Below, in pieces: positions 1-10,127 of a stretch of DNA of 64,000 nucleotides. The DNA is taken from the NCBI GenBank assembly GCA_031310005.1, contig CM062388.1:558001-622000 (forward strand), read 5' to 3'. Within the stretch, counting starts at the first letter, position 1. The number at the start of each line of letters is the position of its first letter. The stretch is from Dactylellina haptotyla. Its lineage: Eukaryota > Ascomycota > Orbiliomycetes > Orbiliales > Orbiliaceae. Both the position numbers and the translations under genes were made by a program. Under the pieces are notes generated by a model. The model made no database searches. It saw only the letters and a program-made list of their open reading frames with translations, and was not told the origin of the DNA.

Positions 1-735
1 TAATGCCGAGCACGAAAATCGCACAAGGTTTCGATCTTACTCAAAGGGTGCTTTTCTGCAAGACAGATGTCGAGAGGAGATGTGTGAGAGGTTGTTGCAA
101 ACACAAACTGGGATATCACCCAACACTATATAACTACCAAACATGCAGTCCACCCCACAGGCCCCACTCGGTGCGCTGCGGTGGCTCCACAATTCTGGTA
201 AAATTATAGTTTTGACTCTTTGAATATAGCACCCACCTCCTGGCGATATTCACTGATGACACAAAATCCTGGTAGCGACAGCGCTAGTATTTCTCTAATG
301 TGTCGATTTACGAGATTTCCGACATCCGACTGGGTTACAACGCATATTCTCTTTTCTTATATTCTTCCACTGCTCATATGTAAAAAATGACGCGACTCTA
401 GTGCTCAACTAAAGCTAACAGCACCGAACACCGTCCTTAGAGGCCGGCAGTTGACATAATCTAGGATACGAGCATGATTCCGCTTCATGTATATCAATTT
501 ATGTTTTCTTTTGCACTTTTATAACAAATGGAAACAAACGGCCTTTATTATTTTTATAATAGCTCCTAATCCCCGTCCAGTTCAATGTAATTAAACGAAA
601 CCCATGTGCACCAGCCTGACATAAAATGCCTTTTCTTTAAATAACATATCTAAAACGTGGCCTATAATTTCAATAAAAGATATTAGTGATCAGTATTTCT
701 TAGAAGAGTGAAGTTTAAGTAAAATGTTCAATGAC
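1..735. other. Left edge, no supported gene
   Basis: AT-rich sequence with only short open frames, the longest a 68-codon frame at the extreme left edge that resembles no family I know. It may hold the 3' flank of the transporter gene on the minus strand. Nothing else is seen. Confidence 0.5.
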
Positions 736-2468
736 TTACGAATCATCCCCCAACTCGTCGATTTCTTCCTCGCTAAGCCCTTCGATTAAACAGTCTCGCT
801 TTCCTTCGTCTCGCGCTTTGTTTTCGTGGATACAATACCACTGCAAGTTGCGTTAGGTATGTAATTGAGAAATGAGCACAAGATACAGATGAATGCTTAC
901 CAAAACCGTTGAATACGCCATCGCACCGACGGAAATCATCGCAATAGTCACAGCATGACCTTTTATGAACTGTGGACCATCTTTCGCGGGATACAAATAC
1001 GCCGACATGACACCACTCGCATTACCCATTGTTAACTGGAAGCCGCTTGCCGCTGTCTTCTTGCCGTAACGCGGAATATTCACGACATTCCACGCGAGCG
1101 GGAGGCCAACTGCAACCTATTTTCGCACCTCCGTTAGAGAGATTAGAGTATCTTATAATTACCGTCCGCAAGTTTGAAACTCACATAAAGTCCTGCTGCG
1201 ATTAAGAAGCACCCGAAATACCGAACACCGCTCGGCACTGGTGTTATCAATAGCACGTAGCCTAGAATACTCACGCCCGCAGCAATAAGACTAGGCAGCC
1301 CTCTACGCTGGTACTTGTCACTCCACCAGGCGGTGCATAAGTATACCGTAGCTCCGAGGGCGTAGCAAGGAATCGTCAACGCGTTTACCACCGGTGCAGG
1401 CCATGTACCTAGAGTCCGGATGATAGTCGGAAGATATGTCGAGTATCCGTAAAGCATGGTGTCCATACCCCACAATCCCAATGCGTACATATAGCACTTC
1501 CAATCCAAGAAACACGCTATGACGTCCTTCTTTTTCAGAGTTTCTTCTGGATTGACGGAGGTGCCGTGTTGGATTTTCATACGAGCAACCATCATAGCTC
1601 TTTCATCTGCAGAGAGGAATCGAGCAGTTGCAGGTTCGTCTGGGAGGATCCAAGGTGTCGCGGCGCCAAGTATAACGGTAGGTATACCCTCGAGAATCAT
1701 GATCCAGCGCCAACCCCGCATGCCAGAGGTCCCGTCCAGAAAGCCAATTCCATATGCTAGAAGGCCACCGGTTGCCCCGGCTATGGCAGCCGAGACGAAC
1801 AGGTATCCTATTCGCAGAGCGATTTCTTTTCTAGTATACCAGAATGTAAGGTAGACCGTGAGACCGGGGAAAAGACCAGCCTCGAAGACACCGAGAAGTA
1901 GGCGGCAAGCGATCAAACCACCATACGACTGTGTCAACCCCGTAAAAGTGGCAACCAGGCCCCATGAGAACGTTATAAACGCAACTATCATATAAAGAAA
2001 TTTCAATTAGCAAATACTTTCAGACAAGGAAACACCCAACGAATTTTGAAACATACTCCAACGGCTTGGGCGAAATTTCTTCAAAACTAGGTTACTCGGC
2101 ACTTCGAATAATAGATATGTTACGAAGAGAAGGGATACCGCTGTTTGATATTTTAGGGTCCCAGTGATCCCCAGATCTTCTTCCAAACCGTACAATCTCG
2201 CATTCCCGATATTGATACGATCCAAGAACGAGAACATGTAAAGAACCATCACAACGGGGATGATATGAAAATCGAGCTTGCGAACCAACTTATGCTCTAT
2301 AGTTGGATCCGGGTATACACCTGCTTCAATCGAGGATGCTTTCTCCTTCGAAGGCGACATATTTGGGTCCTTGTGCATATCTTCCATTGCATCGGTGGCA
2401 GTCGGTGGCGATGACGACATCGTAGAGGCGTTTGAAGATTGGCGGTGCTTTGAGAATGGCAGACGCAT
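736..2468 (-). CDS. MFS transporter, allantoate/nicotinate permease (Dal5/Tna1) type
   Basis: A plasma-membrane major facilitator of the anion:cation symporter group, whose fungal members import allantoate, nicotinate, pantothenate and similar organic anions. I join four exons: 2057-2468, 1185-1984, 901-1116 and 736-840, giving 510 residues, the usual length. All three introns are short GT-AG and restore family-like text at each junction, for example RPSRW-IAFITFSWG and GLYV-AVGLPLAWNV. The protein has an acidic/serine-rich cytoplasmic N-terminus, then the first helix with the FLDRINIGNARL signature near residue 70, the LLGVFEAGLFPG helix, the central loop, and six more helices ending in an acidic tail (EEEIDELGDDS). 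The start is the first ATG in frame. An in-frame ATG 16 codons later is an alternative. The substrate cannot be read from sequence. Confidence 0.88.
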
Positions 2469-3672
2469 ATTGCTGAGAAATACTCTAGAAGAATATATAA
2501 TCTACCAGATATATATATTTTATCAATAGAATACTTGTACCACTAGGAGGAGGGCACCTCGATGCCTAATTTCAACCCCTCGTTTTAAGATCTGCTGTGC
2601 GAGGGTGAGATAGATATCCCGCAATATTTTTCGAAAAAGATAGGTAATTTCAGGCGCATCCAACTGATAAGTAATTGTTGTTAGCGGGTTCCGGAATCGG
2701 AATTCGTGGAACGTTGACCAGCCTTCGACTTTCTATGCCCAATGGAAGTCGCACAAACCTCGAAATACTGCTGTTTGTCAACAACACAATACCGCCGTTG
2801 GTGGAGTTCAAGCTGTCAGACACCACTGCTGTAGCACGATTGGCGGGGAAGAGACGTCAAGACGGGGCACCATAAGCTGTGAGCTGTAGTTTGTCGCTGC
2901 ACTGCGCGATATTAAGAATCTGCGAAAAGAAAGAAATCCTATTGCGACGAGTAGGAGTGTATTTCTAATTTATCATGACTAAGAAAAATTCAAGACCGCC
3001 AGCGCTAGCGGGGTCCGGATTTTAGAATTCAAGACATTTTTAAATTATCGCCTCCCAACAGTTCGCATTTTCCGTACAGAACGGTTTTTGCTTGAATCGG
3101 ATGAAGCAAGTAGGATCACCCTTGCAGCAAAAATGGGCGAGCTGCCAGGCTTGATTTTAAGCTGGTTTGCAAACTTCGAGAAATCGGGTCGGCAAACTTA
3201 TCGAGGAAGCTAAACCTGTGACGTTGTTGTGCATGCAAGGGAGACACCTGCAAGGTTCGTTGCCTGATATCTGCACATCGTCCGATATCGTGCTGCAAAA
3301 TAACCTTGTTAGAGGCAAGAGGCGAAATTCGTTTATCCCGAAACTCTCAACTTCCTTGATATCTGTCATCGATCTCTTGCCCTGTTCGAAAAGTCGCGCC
3401 AAGTGTGTTTCGTCCAGATTCTCGGTACAAGACTGCAGATTTTCGTCATGGAAGATTATTGTCAACACATTCTATCCAACAATGCGATGTGAAATCGCGA
3501 CATCCTTTGTTTCTCAACTTTGCAAATTTGCCTTCAATGAGATATTGAAGGTTCTTAGTTTGTGCAACAATTGAAACACTCCCAATTAATGACAGTTATA
3601 AACTTAGAATGATATATCGACGATGATATGCGTGCTGAAATATCAGATTCGGACCAACCGCCTGTTGGCTAA
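2469..3672. other. Intergenic, upstream of MFS gene; weak ORFs only
   Basis: Overlapping frames of 135 codons (plus, 3167-3574) and 103 codons (minus, 3157-3468) face each other. Neither looks like a known family or has a good intron model. I treat both as chance frames. The 200 bases next to 2468 should hold the transporter promoter. Confidence 0.4.
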
Positions 3673-5360
3673 CTAGGTATCTCTATTCCGAGTGTTCCTA
3701 CTATCCAAATAACCTTCAAAGCTTAATGGCTTTTCTTCCTCATTTTCAATTCTTAATATATCTTCTACCCGCTCGGCAGTGCTTTCAAGAACAGGCGGCT
3801 CCACGAAATCGGCCATTCTAGGTGCACTTTCCCTAGGTGGCGGTCTCCTTCGCCCGGTTGAAGTCGAGCTTATTAAGAATTGCTGCAAATATTCTTCATC
3901 CTCATCTCCAAACCATCTTGGTCTCCAATTTTCTAGCAGAGAGCTTGCGGTTAATCTATCCTCCTGAACTATATCCAGTATATTAGCAGGAGTTGATGGT
4001 TGAGGGTCCGAGGGGGGCAATGTTCTGAAATGTTCTTGTGTTTCGGAAGTCAATTCTAACAAATTTGGCCTCTGTTCATTCCCTATCTCTATGTTTGGCA
4101 ATGGTTCTTCGGGCAATAAAACTGGGTTATTTTTAATTTCCGGTTCCTCTTGGATAATATTCTTTGATCTTGGAATATAAATATCGGTCTTGCCGAATAT
4201 GGTTGGGACTATGCGGTCGATATCCGGATATTTCGAGTTTGCTTTCCTTCTACGTCCATTCGGTGCTTTTCTCTGGTTATCATTGGGATCCGTGAACTTG
4301 AACGCATCCTCCACTTCAAGTGGTCTTCGAATATCTAGTCTTGTGATCTCACTGTTATCCATGTTATAAGCTCGATCAAGTTCTTCTAACAGATCTTTTC
4401 TCAAAAATCCCTTATCCGATAGGATTCCATCCCCGTACTCGACGTATTCGGCGTACTCCTCATCATCTATATTGTTGAACGGAGGGTTTGTTGCCCTGTA
4501 TGCATTCACGGTTTCTCCAAGCCAGTTTAGAACTTCTTTTCTCTCTTTATTAGTCTCCCATCCACTTTTCCTTGGTTTTCGTACTCGCTTATACTTCTTC
4601 AATCCTGCTTCTTCTAGTTCTTGAGCGGCAAGAATAGACTCAACGCTCTTTAAAATGTTGTCGTTCATGTCTTCAGAGAATGGCGCCACTCTTCGCTCTA
4701 TAAGTTCTCTGAAGTAGTGGTAAAATACAGTCTGCTTGTCATCCAGTTTCCCCAGGTATCCATTGGGGTCCACCACCTTTGTAATACGACCTGGGACGAA
4801 TTCAGTTACCTTTGGGAAGGTTATATCCCTTGGATTTCTCAGCCATACATAGACCCCCGGGCCAACTTTTGGCCCTCGCATGTCCTTCACTATTGGGTGC
4901 ACATTAACCGCTGGATCTTCTGGATCAATTGACATGACGGAACCCCTTCTAAGCGGGTCGTCCTCTAAGCCCCGGACATCAACGAGATGTATCCCCTCAA
5001 GATTACTAGGATCAAGTAGTATCACCATCGCTGGATTCGTCACCGGCTTGATCTTCTCGGAGGGCAATCTCTGTCGTGAGATATCAATAGGGCATTTACC
5101 GGGTCCTCCCCCGGCGGATTGTAAATAGCAATATATTCCGGGCCACCTACCCCCTCTAAGCTGCGGCTTATCGGGTAGCATTTTCCCGGAGTGCGTCGAC
5201 GGGCATATATGTTGGGCACGAGAACATTGGCACTGCTCCACCAGCTGGAACGGTTTTCGCGAAGAATGAGTAGATTGTATGCCGAAGTTATTTTGAAAGG
5301 TTGGTATAAGCAAAAAACCACTAGAAAAGTATATGAGCAGTGCGCGGTTGCTCGCATCAT
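3673..5360 (-). CDS. Secreted protein of unknown function, long hydrophilic tail
   Basis: I do not recognise the family. The ATG at 5360 opens a classic signal peptide (hydrophobic core FLVVFCLY, cleavage likely after ITSA near residue 27). A canonical GTAGGT donor at 5150 and a CACGACAG acceptor at 5071-5072 join exon 5151-5360 to 3673-5070 in phase 0, giving about 535 residues. The mature part has a mixed alpha/beta-like segment to about residue 190, then Lys/Arg- and Glu-rich, Pro-rich sequence to the end with no further membrane segment. A caveat: the 80-nt intron is itself open in the exon-1 frame and looks protein-like (GGPEYIAIYN, with a DC pair), so a retained or alternative form or a one-base frameshift is possible. 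Secretion is inferred from the signal peptide alone. Confidence 0.6.
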
Positions 5361-5651
5361 GATACCGTCTGCGACATTCCGTTACGACGGAAAAACACTA
5401 TATTTTCAGGATGTCAACAAAATATAGCTAGAAACATTGTAGGGAGTGGTATGCTTTTGCTGGTTAGCTCATTTAGCTCATTTTGTCTCATACTCTAGTG
5501 TACTGAATTACTGCGATGAAATTCTAATGGTTTTTATGTTTTATGAAGGAGAGTGAGATATTTGCCGTCCGTTACTTCACATGGAACATCAAAATGAAAG
5601 CCAAAAAACTATGCCCAGCGCCATGGCGATGCTGGCCCCAAAAGCATTCGC

Positions 5652-6470
5652 TCAAAGTCCATAGTAGTCTCCCCACTTGTCCCCATTCGCTCCAAGTCTG
5701 GTCCATTCCATACCAGCCTCAATCTGCGATGCTAGTGCTGAGCCCCAGACATATTCAACCCACCCAAGCATACCATCAACACCTGCGGAGACGCCGCTAG
5801 TTGTCCAAACATTTTGATCCCGTACATATCTTGAATGAGGTTGCCACCGAACTCTATTTCCGAAAGTAGTAGCCCAGGCCCAAGCCTTCTTATTCGTTGT
5901 TGCACGTTTCCCATCCAGAAGCCCAGCCCGAGCAAGGACGGTAGCTCCAGTGCAGACCGAGATAATATATTGCAACGAAGGATAGATATTTTTCGCGAAT
6001 TCGATTACGGGGGCCATTGTAGTCTCGTTTCGAGTGCCGCCTCCACCGCCAATTATAACGACGTCAAGAGGTGGAGGATTGGCGAAAGTCGCGTCAGTCA
6101 GAATGACGGTGGATATGTTCGCTTTCTCGGGAAATAAGAAATAGGGTTGAGTCGACTGAGGCTGGCCGTCCGCACTCAACATGTATATGTTGATTGGTTG
6201 TGTAAACCCGATGGAAGTCACTACCTCAATTGGGCCGTAAATATCCATCGGTTCCCAAAATCTCCATACCACAATGCCAATGTTTCGAGGTTTGGGACCC
6301 GGTTGACCTGTGCTATTCGTCGCGGCTATTCAAAGGATCAACAATACATTCGCACAGGCGCAATACTATCAACTATTTAATATATTTGAATAGCACAGGG
6401 TTCAATATTTCCTGCCAAACTCACCCGCTAAAACAGCACAGAATGCGGTAGTTAAAACTGGGATCTTCAT
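5652..6470 (-). CDS. Secreted DJ-1/PfpI family (class I glutamine amidotransferase-like) protein
   Basis: A DJ-1/PfpI-fold protein of 239 residues. Exon 1 (6425-6470) encodes only the signal peptide. It joins exon 2 (5652-6325) through a GTGAGT...AATAG intron of 99 nt. The nucleophile elbow is ISVCTGATVLA with Cys near residue 140, preceded by the strand DVVIIGGGGG. A later TTSGVSAGVDGML matches the second conserved loop of the AraC-associated and isonitrile-hydratase-like branch. Most family members are cytosolic chaperones, glyoxalases or hydratases, so the signal peptide (FCAVLA) is notable, though secreted fungal members exist. The activity cannot be assigned. The start is well supported because the frame upstream of exon 2 is closed by a stop and the splice restores AATNSTGQPGPKPRNIGIVV. 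Confidence 0.85.
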
Positions 6471-7152
6471 AATAAAATACAAGAATATTGTTAACCGAGA
6501 TATTATCTGATATTGACGAAAACACGGGCCTTCGATAATATGACCGTGCACGAACCGATGCGACGCGACCTCGTAACCAGACCATTGCGGTGCGACACCA
6601 CCGCATCCCTTTTATACTCGATTTAGAATCACCTAGCATTTTAGTTTTATAAACCCATGGCCAATCGAATTGCGAATTCGCACTAAAGTTTGTACAATAA
6701 ATTTAGGAGTTCCCTGTCGCTCTAGACATGAAACCGCTCTGCATAAATCGGCAGTTAAGAATTAGCGAGTCAGCGTATCGGTTCTCACTCTTCGGTCCGC
6801 GCATCCGGGATCTCAAACGCCCAAAAAAATCAATAAATCAGATGATATTACCACTTTGTTCGCTTTAATATTTGATGGCTATGAGCAAATTAGAGCAAAT
6901 TAAAATCATCGTTAAAGCTCTAGACTAGCTATGAGTAAGAGTAAGTCGCAGCTCGTAAGAACTACCTTGCAGCTCTGAAACGCGTTGGCCCGAACAGCTG
7001 GATACTTATCCGCGTAGCCTGCACCACGTGCGCGGCCCAAAACAACGGAAGTATCGCAAACAACTTGTATATTAAAATTATCAAACCGTAGACCTCGACC
7101 AAAGTTTGGCTTATATTCTTGTAGCAACTAGTCAGGTATTCACATGAGTAAT
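6471..7152. other. Intergenic, no supported gene
   Basis: AT-rich, with short frames only. It contains the promoter side of the DJ-1-like gene and the 3' side of the DUF7580-like gene. I see no repeats or RNA genes. Confidence 0.5.
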
Positions 7153-9380
7153 CTATTCGGAGGCAGCTCCGTGATGCTCGGGACTCCGGCTGTATTCGCG
7201 GGTTCGTCGTCGCCTCCTCTCTGAACTTGAATTTGCCACCTTTATGCATCTTTCCAAGCCAAGGACGACTTCTTCGTAAAATTTTCGGCGTACGATCTCG
7301 TCATCTAGCTCATCCGAATCAATCCATTTAACACATATTTCGACGACCCGATCATAAGTTGGGCCCATACACATGACTGAATGAAATTTGACTTCTGCGC
7401 ATGCTTTCATATATGCATCAAAGTGTAAATCTTGAATATTTTCGGTGGCTCCATCGTGATCGGAAAGGGATCTGGAGAGGCCAATCTCCAAAAATATGAT
7501 GCCCAAGCTGACCACATAGGATAATTTGTAGCCAGACTTTCCTGGATTTTCTGCCTGTGCAATTTGTTGTATTTTTGCAATGTCGTTGAACGCCGCGGCA
7601 ACATAGGACGACCATTCCCGCTCCGCCTCGCTTGCATCTGGTGGTAGTAAGAGCATTACATCCTTACTACTCCAACTTCGGTCTATCCAAGAAGAAGAAT
7701 GAAGTCGCAAAAGAGAAATCGCGAGGGTATGTGCTAACTCCAGGCGCTGGGTGGTAGATAACACATCTCTGCCCGACGATAAATAATTGAGTAAAGATTC
7801 ATACTTTTTCGTACCTATACCGGAGTTGCAACCTAGGTCAATCTGATTTTCATATATTACACACTCAACCTCTTCGTCCACAGTAAGAACGCCAGCCCTA
7901 TGGCCCTCATTTTGTGTATCGGGGTTTCTAAGTCGCTGAAGCCAGGCACATAGATCTGATATTTCTTCTGATATTATGGTTTTCTGATTCGAGACTTCAT
8001 CAATGTTTTCATCCTCCTCTATGAAAGGTTTGACGTGAGGATTGCTATTAAAATGTACTCCTTTTCTTTTGCGATTACTCGTGGATGGAATTGCTGATAG
8101 CAATGAATTCCGAGCGAAGGCAACAGATCTTTTAAATTTAGAATCCTTAGCAGCCGCCGTGGAAGCTAATACCGTATCGATTCTTTGTGTTTCTGTATGC
8201 TGACTAATGTGCTGACCTAAGGACACCGGCAATTTCAAACACGATGGTAAGTTCGGTGCCTCAAAATCTGTTCGATTCAGAGTCGAGGATATTCGTTTAG
8301 GCTTTGCACGCGGTTTGAATTCGATTCTTAATGAGAGTCGATCTAACTGTTGAGTTAGATTATCAACGACCATGCTACCGCAATTAGCTACCTGCGAGGT
8401 TTCTTTCCCATATCCTATCGTGATTAAATTGAACTGCAAGGCTTGTACCCTCGGATCTTTTCGGTTTATACATGTTAGGGGCCCGCTTAATGGTATAGAT
8501 AAGTCCTTCGATGAAACCATCTCCAATCTTAAATGAAATGAGTGGCAGGAACATGTTGCAGCATTTTGAAGAGCAGAAGATAGCCGACGAGCCGCTTCAT
8601 GAAGGTCATCAATCACTTGTGCTACTGAAGTCCAAGGGATTGTCAATGGTGACTTGTTTTTGAATCTCCGATTGTCTCTTTTCATCAGCTGTGTTGTGGC
8701 CTTTGTCCTCCATTTCTGGTCCTCCAAAAACTCGCCCACTGCCACACGATAGGACATATTATGGCGGTGGAGATTTTCAAAGTGTTCTTTAATACTCTTT
8801 TTTCGTTGCACTAGCTTGGATTTTATCTTTATCGGAATTGATTCTTGCTCGCAATTGCAACTAGTGCTGGTATGAATACGGCAGCTGGGAGTTTCTCCGG
8901 GACTAGGAAGATCCTCCTGGCAGCCAGATATCGATTAGCATGTGTTTCCCTCTATTAGAATAGTCATATTTCAAGAATAGATCTACTTACAAGTTCGGTG
9001 AGCCTAATAATATCCTCATTCAAGAGAGATAGAGTTCGGAAAACTAGCTCCATTGCTAGGGACACCCCTTTGTAGAACACGCCTAGATAATCTCGTACAT
9101 CATTCTTCCAATTGTCGTCTTGCCATCGTGGATCTTTCAAGCCATTATATCCAAATATCTGATCAATCTGCGTTTCTGTCATAAAGCAGCCGAATATCCG
9201 CCGAGATTCGTTTCTGAAGATCTGGGCATGGGAGTGATACTCGAGGCTAGTATCATGAATATAATCGCGATAGGAAGCTGAGCCTTTTGCTATGGTGCTC
9301 GCCGACTTCACCCCTTTTGCTATAGGTTCTATCAAAGTGAGAGCGCCGAACAATAGTCCGATTATCTCGATCCCAGACAT
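7153..9380 (-). CDS. DUF7580-like protein with N-terminal SGxE-IGLL-GAL helix region
   Basis: A 717-residue protein from two exons, 8991-9380 and 7153-8916, with a GTAAGT...GCCAG intron of 74 nt. The N-terminus (MSGIEIIGLLFGALTLIEP) is the opening found in a large fungal family whose C-terminal half is DUF7580, a degenerate kinase-like helical domain. Here that half starts near residue 490 with the typical RLELAHTLAISLLRLH...W motif and continues to a basic Arg-rich tail. Between them lies a poorly conserved, probably disordered stretch rich in Ser, Arg and Asn. The function of the family is unknown. Similar N-terminal regions occur in fungal self-recognition and cell-death proteins, but I see no amyloid motif or HeLo signature strong enough to claim that here. 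It is divergently transcribed from the C2H2-PAH gene across about 750 bp. Confidence 0.75.
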
Positions 9381-10127
9381 AACTGCGGAATAGAGAAGTA
9401 CTGTTGATCCCAGTGGCCCTGCAATCGGATCCCGTTGTTCGGAGGTAGCGCCGTGAAAAGCTAATAAAATGGCTTTTTTTTCACAGATCGGATTTTGCGA
9501 TATGCAGCGGGAACGGTCTTCGTATTTAACGATATTCCTGGCGGGGTTCGGTCAGATATAGGCTAGAAGAAAGAGATCGAGTTGCGAGGAAAGTATGCCC
9601 ACTATCTCGCCCTATCCTCCAGCAGATATGCTGTAATTTTCGGTCAATAATAAGCTATTACAAGGCTACAGCTTCAGAGAAACTTCTAACTCACCGCTGC
9701 ACTGTGCCACATAACTTTAGCAACCAATAGGACGCATCTACGTGACTAGCTGCGGGGCTGAAGGCCATTGAATAATTTCGACAGCCTCGCCATATATCCC
9801 TCAGAACGAGAGGATTTGGGTAATACGGCCACCACAGGTTGCGTAAAGCCTTAGAATCAGAATTAGATAAGAGGCGCTCTTCCGTGCACCCCGTTAAAAC
9901 GACAGATGGTCCTGCACCGCACACACAGCGTATCCGGTTTAAAGCACGAGCTTATGGTATACGCCTTCGGCCGCCGTCCCCAGTATATTTCTCGAAAGCA
10001 AGTTCTTCTAGGCCTGAAGGCCGGTTCTGCCAGCTACCAACCAGCTAATAGTTGCGTTGACTATCACCGCCAGTCTTGTACCTAGAAATAGCTAGCTGTG
10101 GTGCCGACCGAAGACCATCGCGACGAG
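9381..10127. promoter_or_regulatory. Divergent intergenic region between DUF7580-like and C2H2-PAH genes
   Basis: About 750 bp separates two start codons facing away from each other, so both promoters must lie here. Two opposite open frames (9839-10048 plus, 9691-9924 minus) look like chance. No binding site is assigned. Confidence 0.5.

Noticed and set aside
3-209. 68-codon plus frame at the left edge
   Set aside because: No family resemblance, no start context and no neighbour support. Length is within chance.
3167-3574. 135-codon plus frame overlapping a 103-codon minus frame
   Set aside because: Mutually overlapping frames with uneven composition and no motifs. Probably chance.
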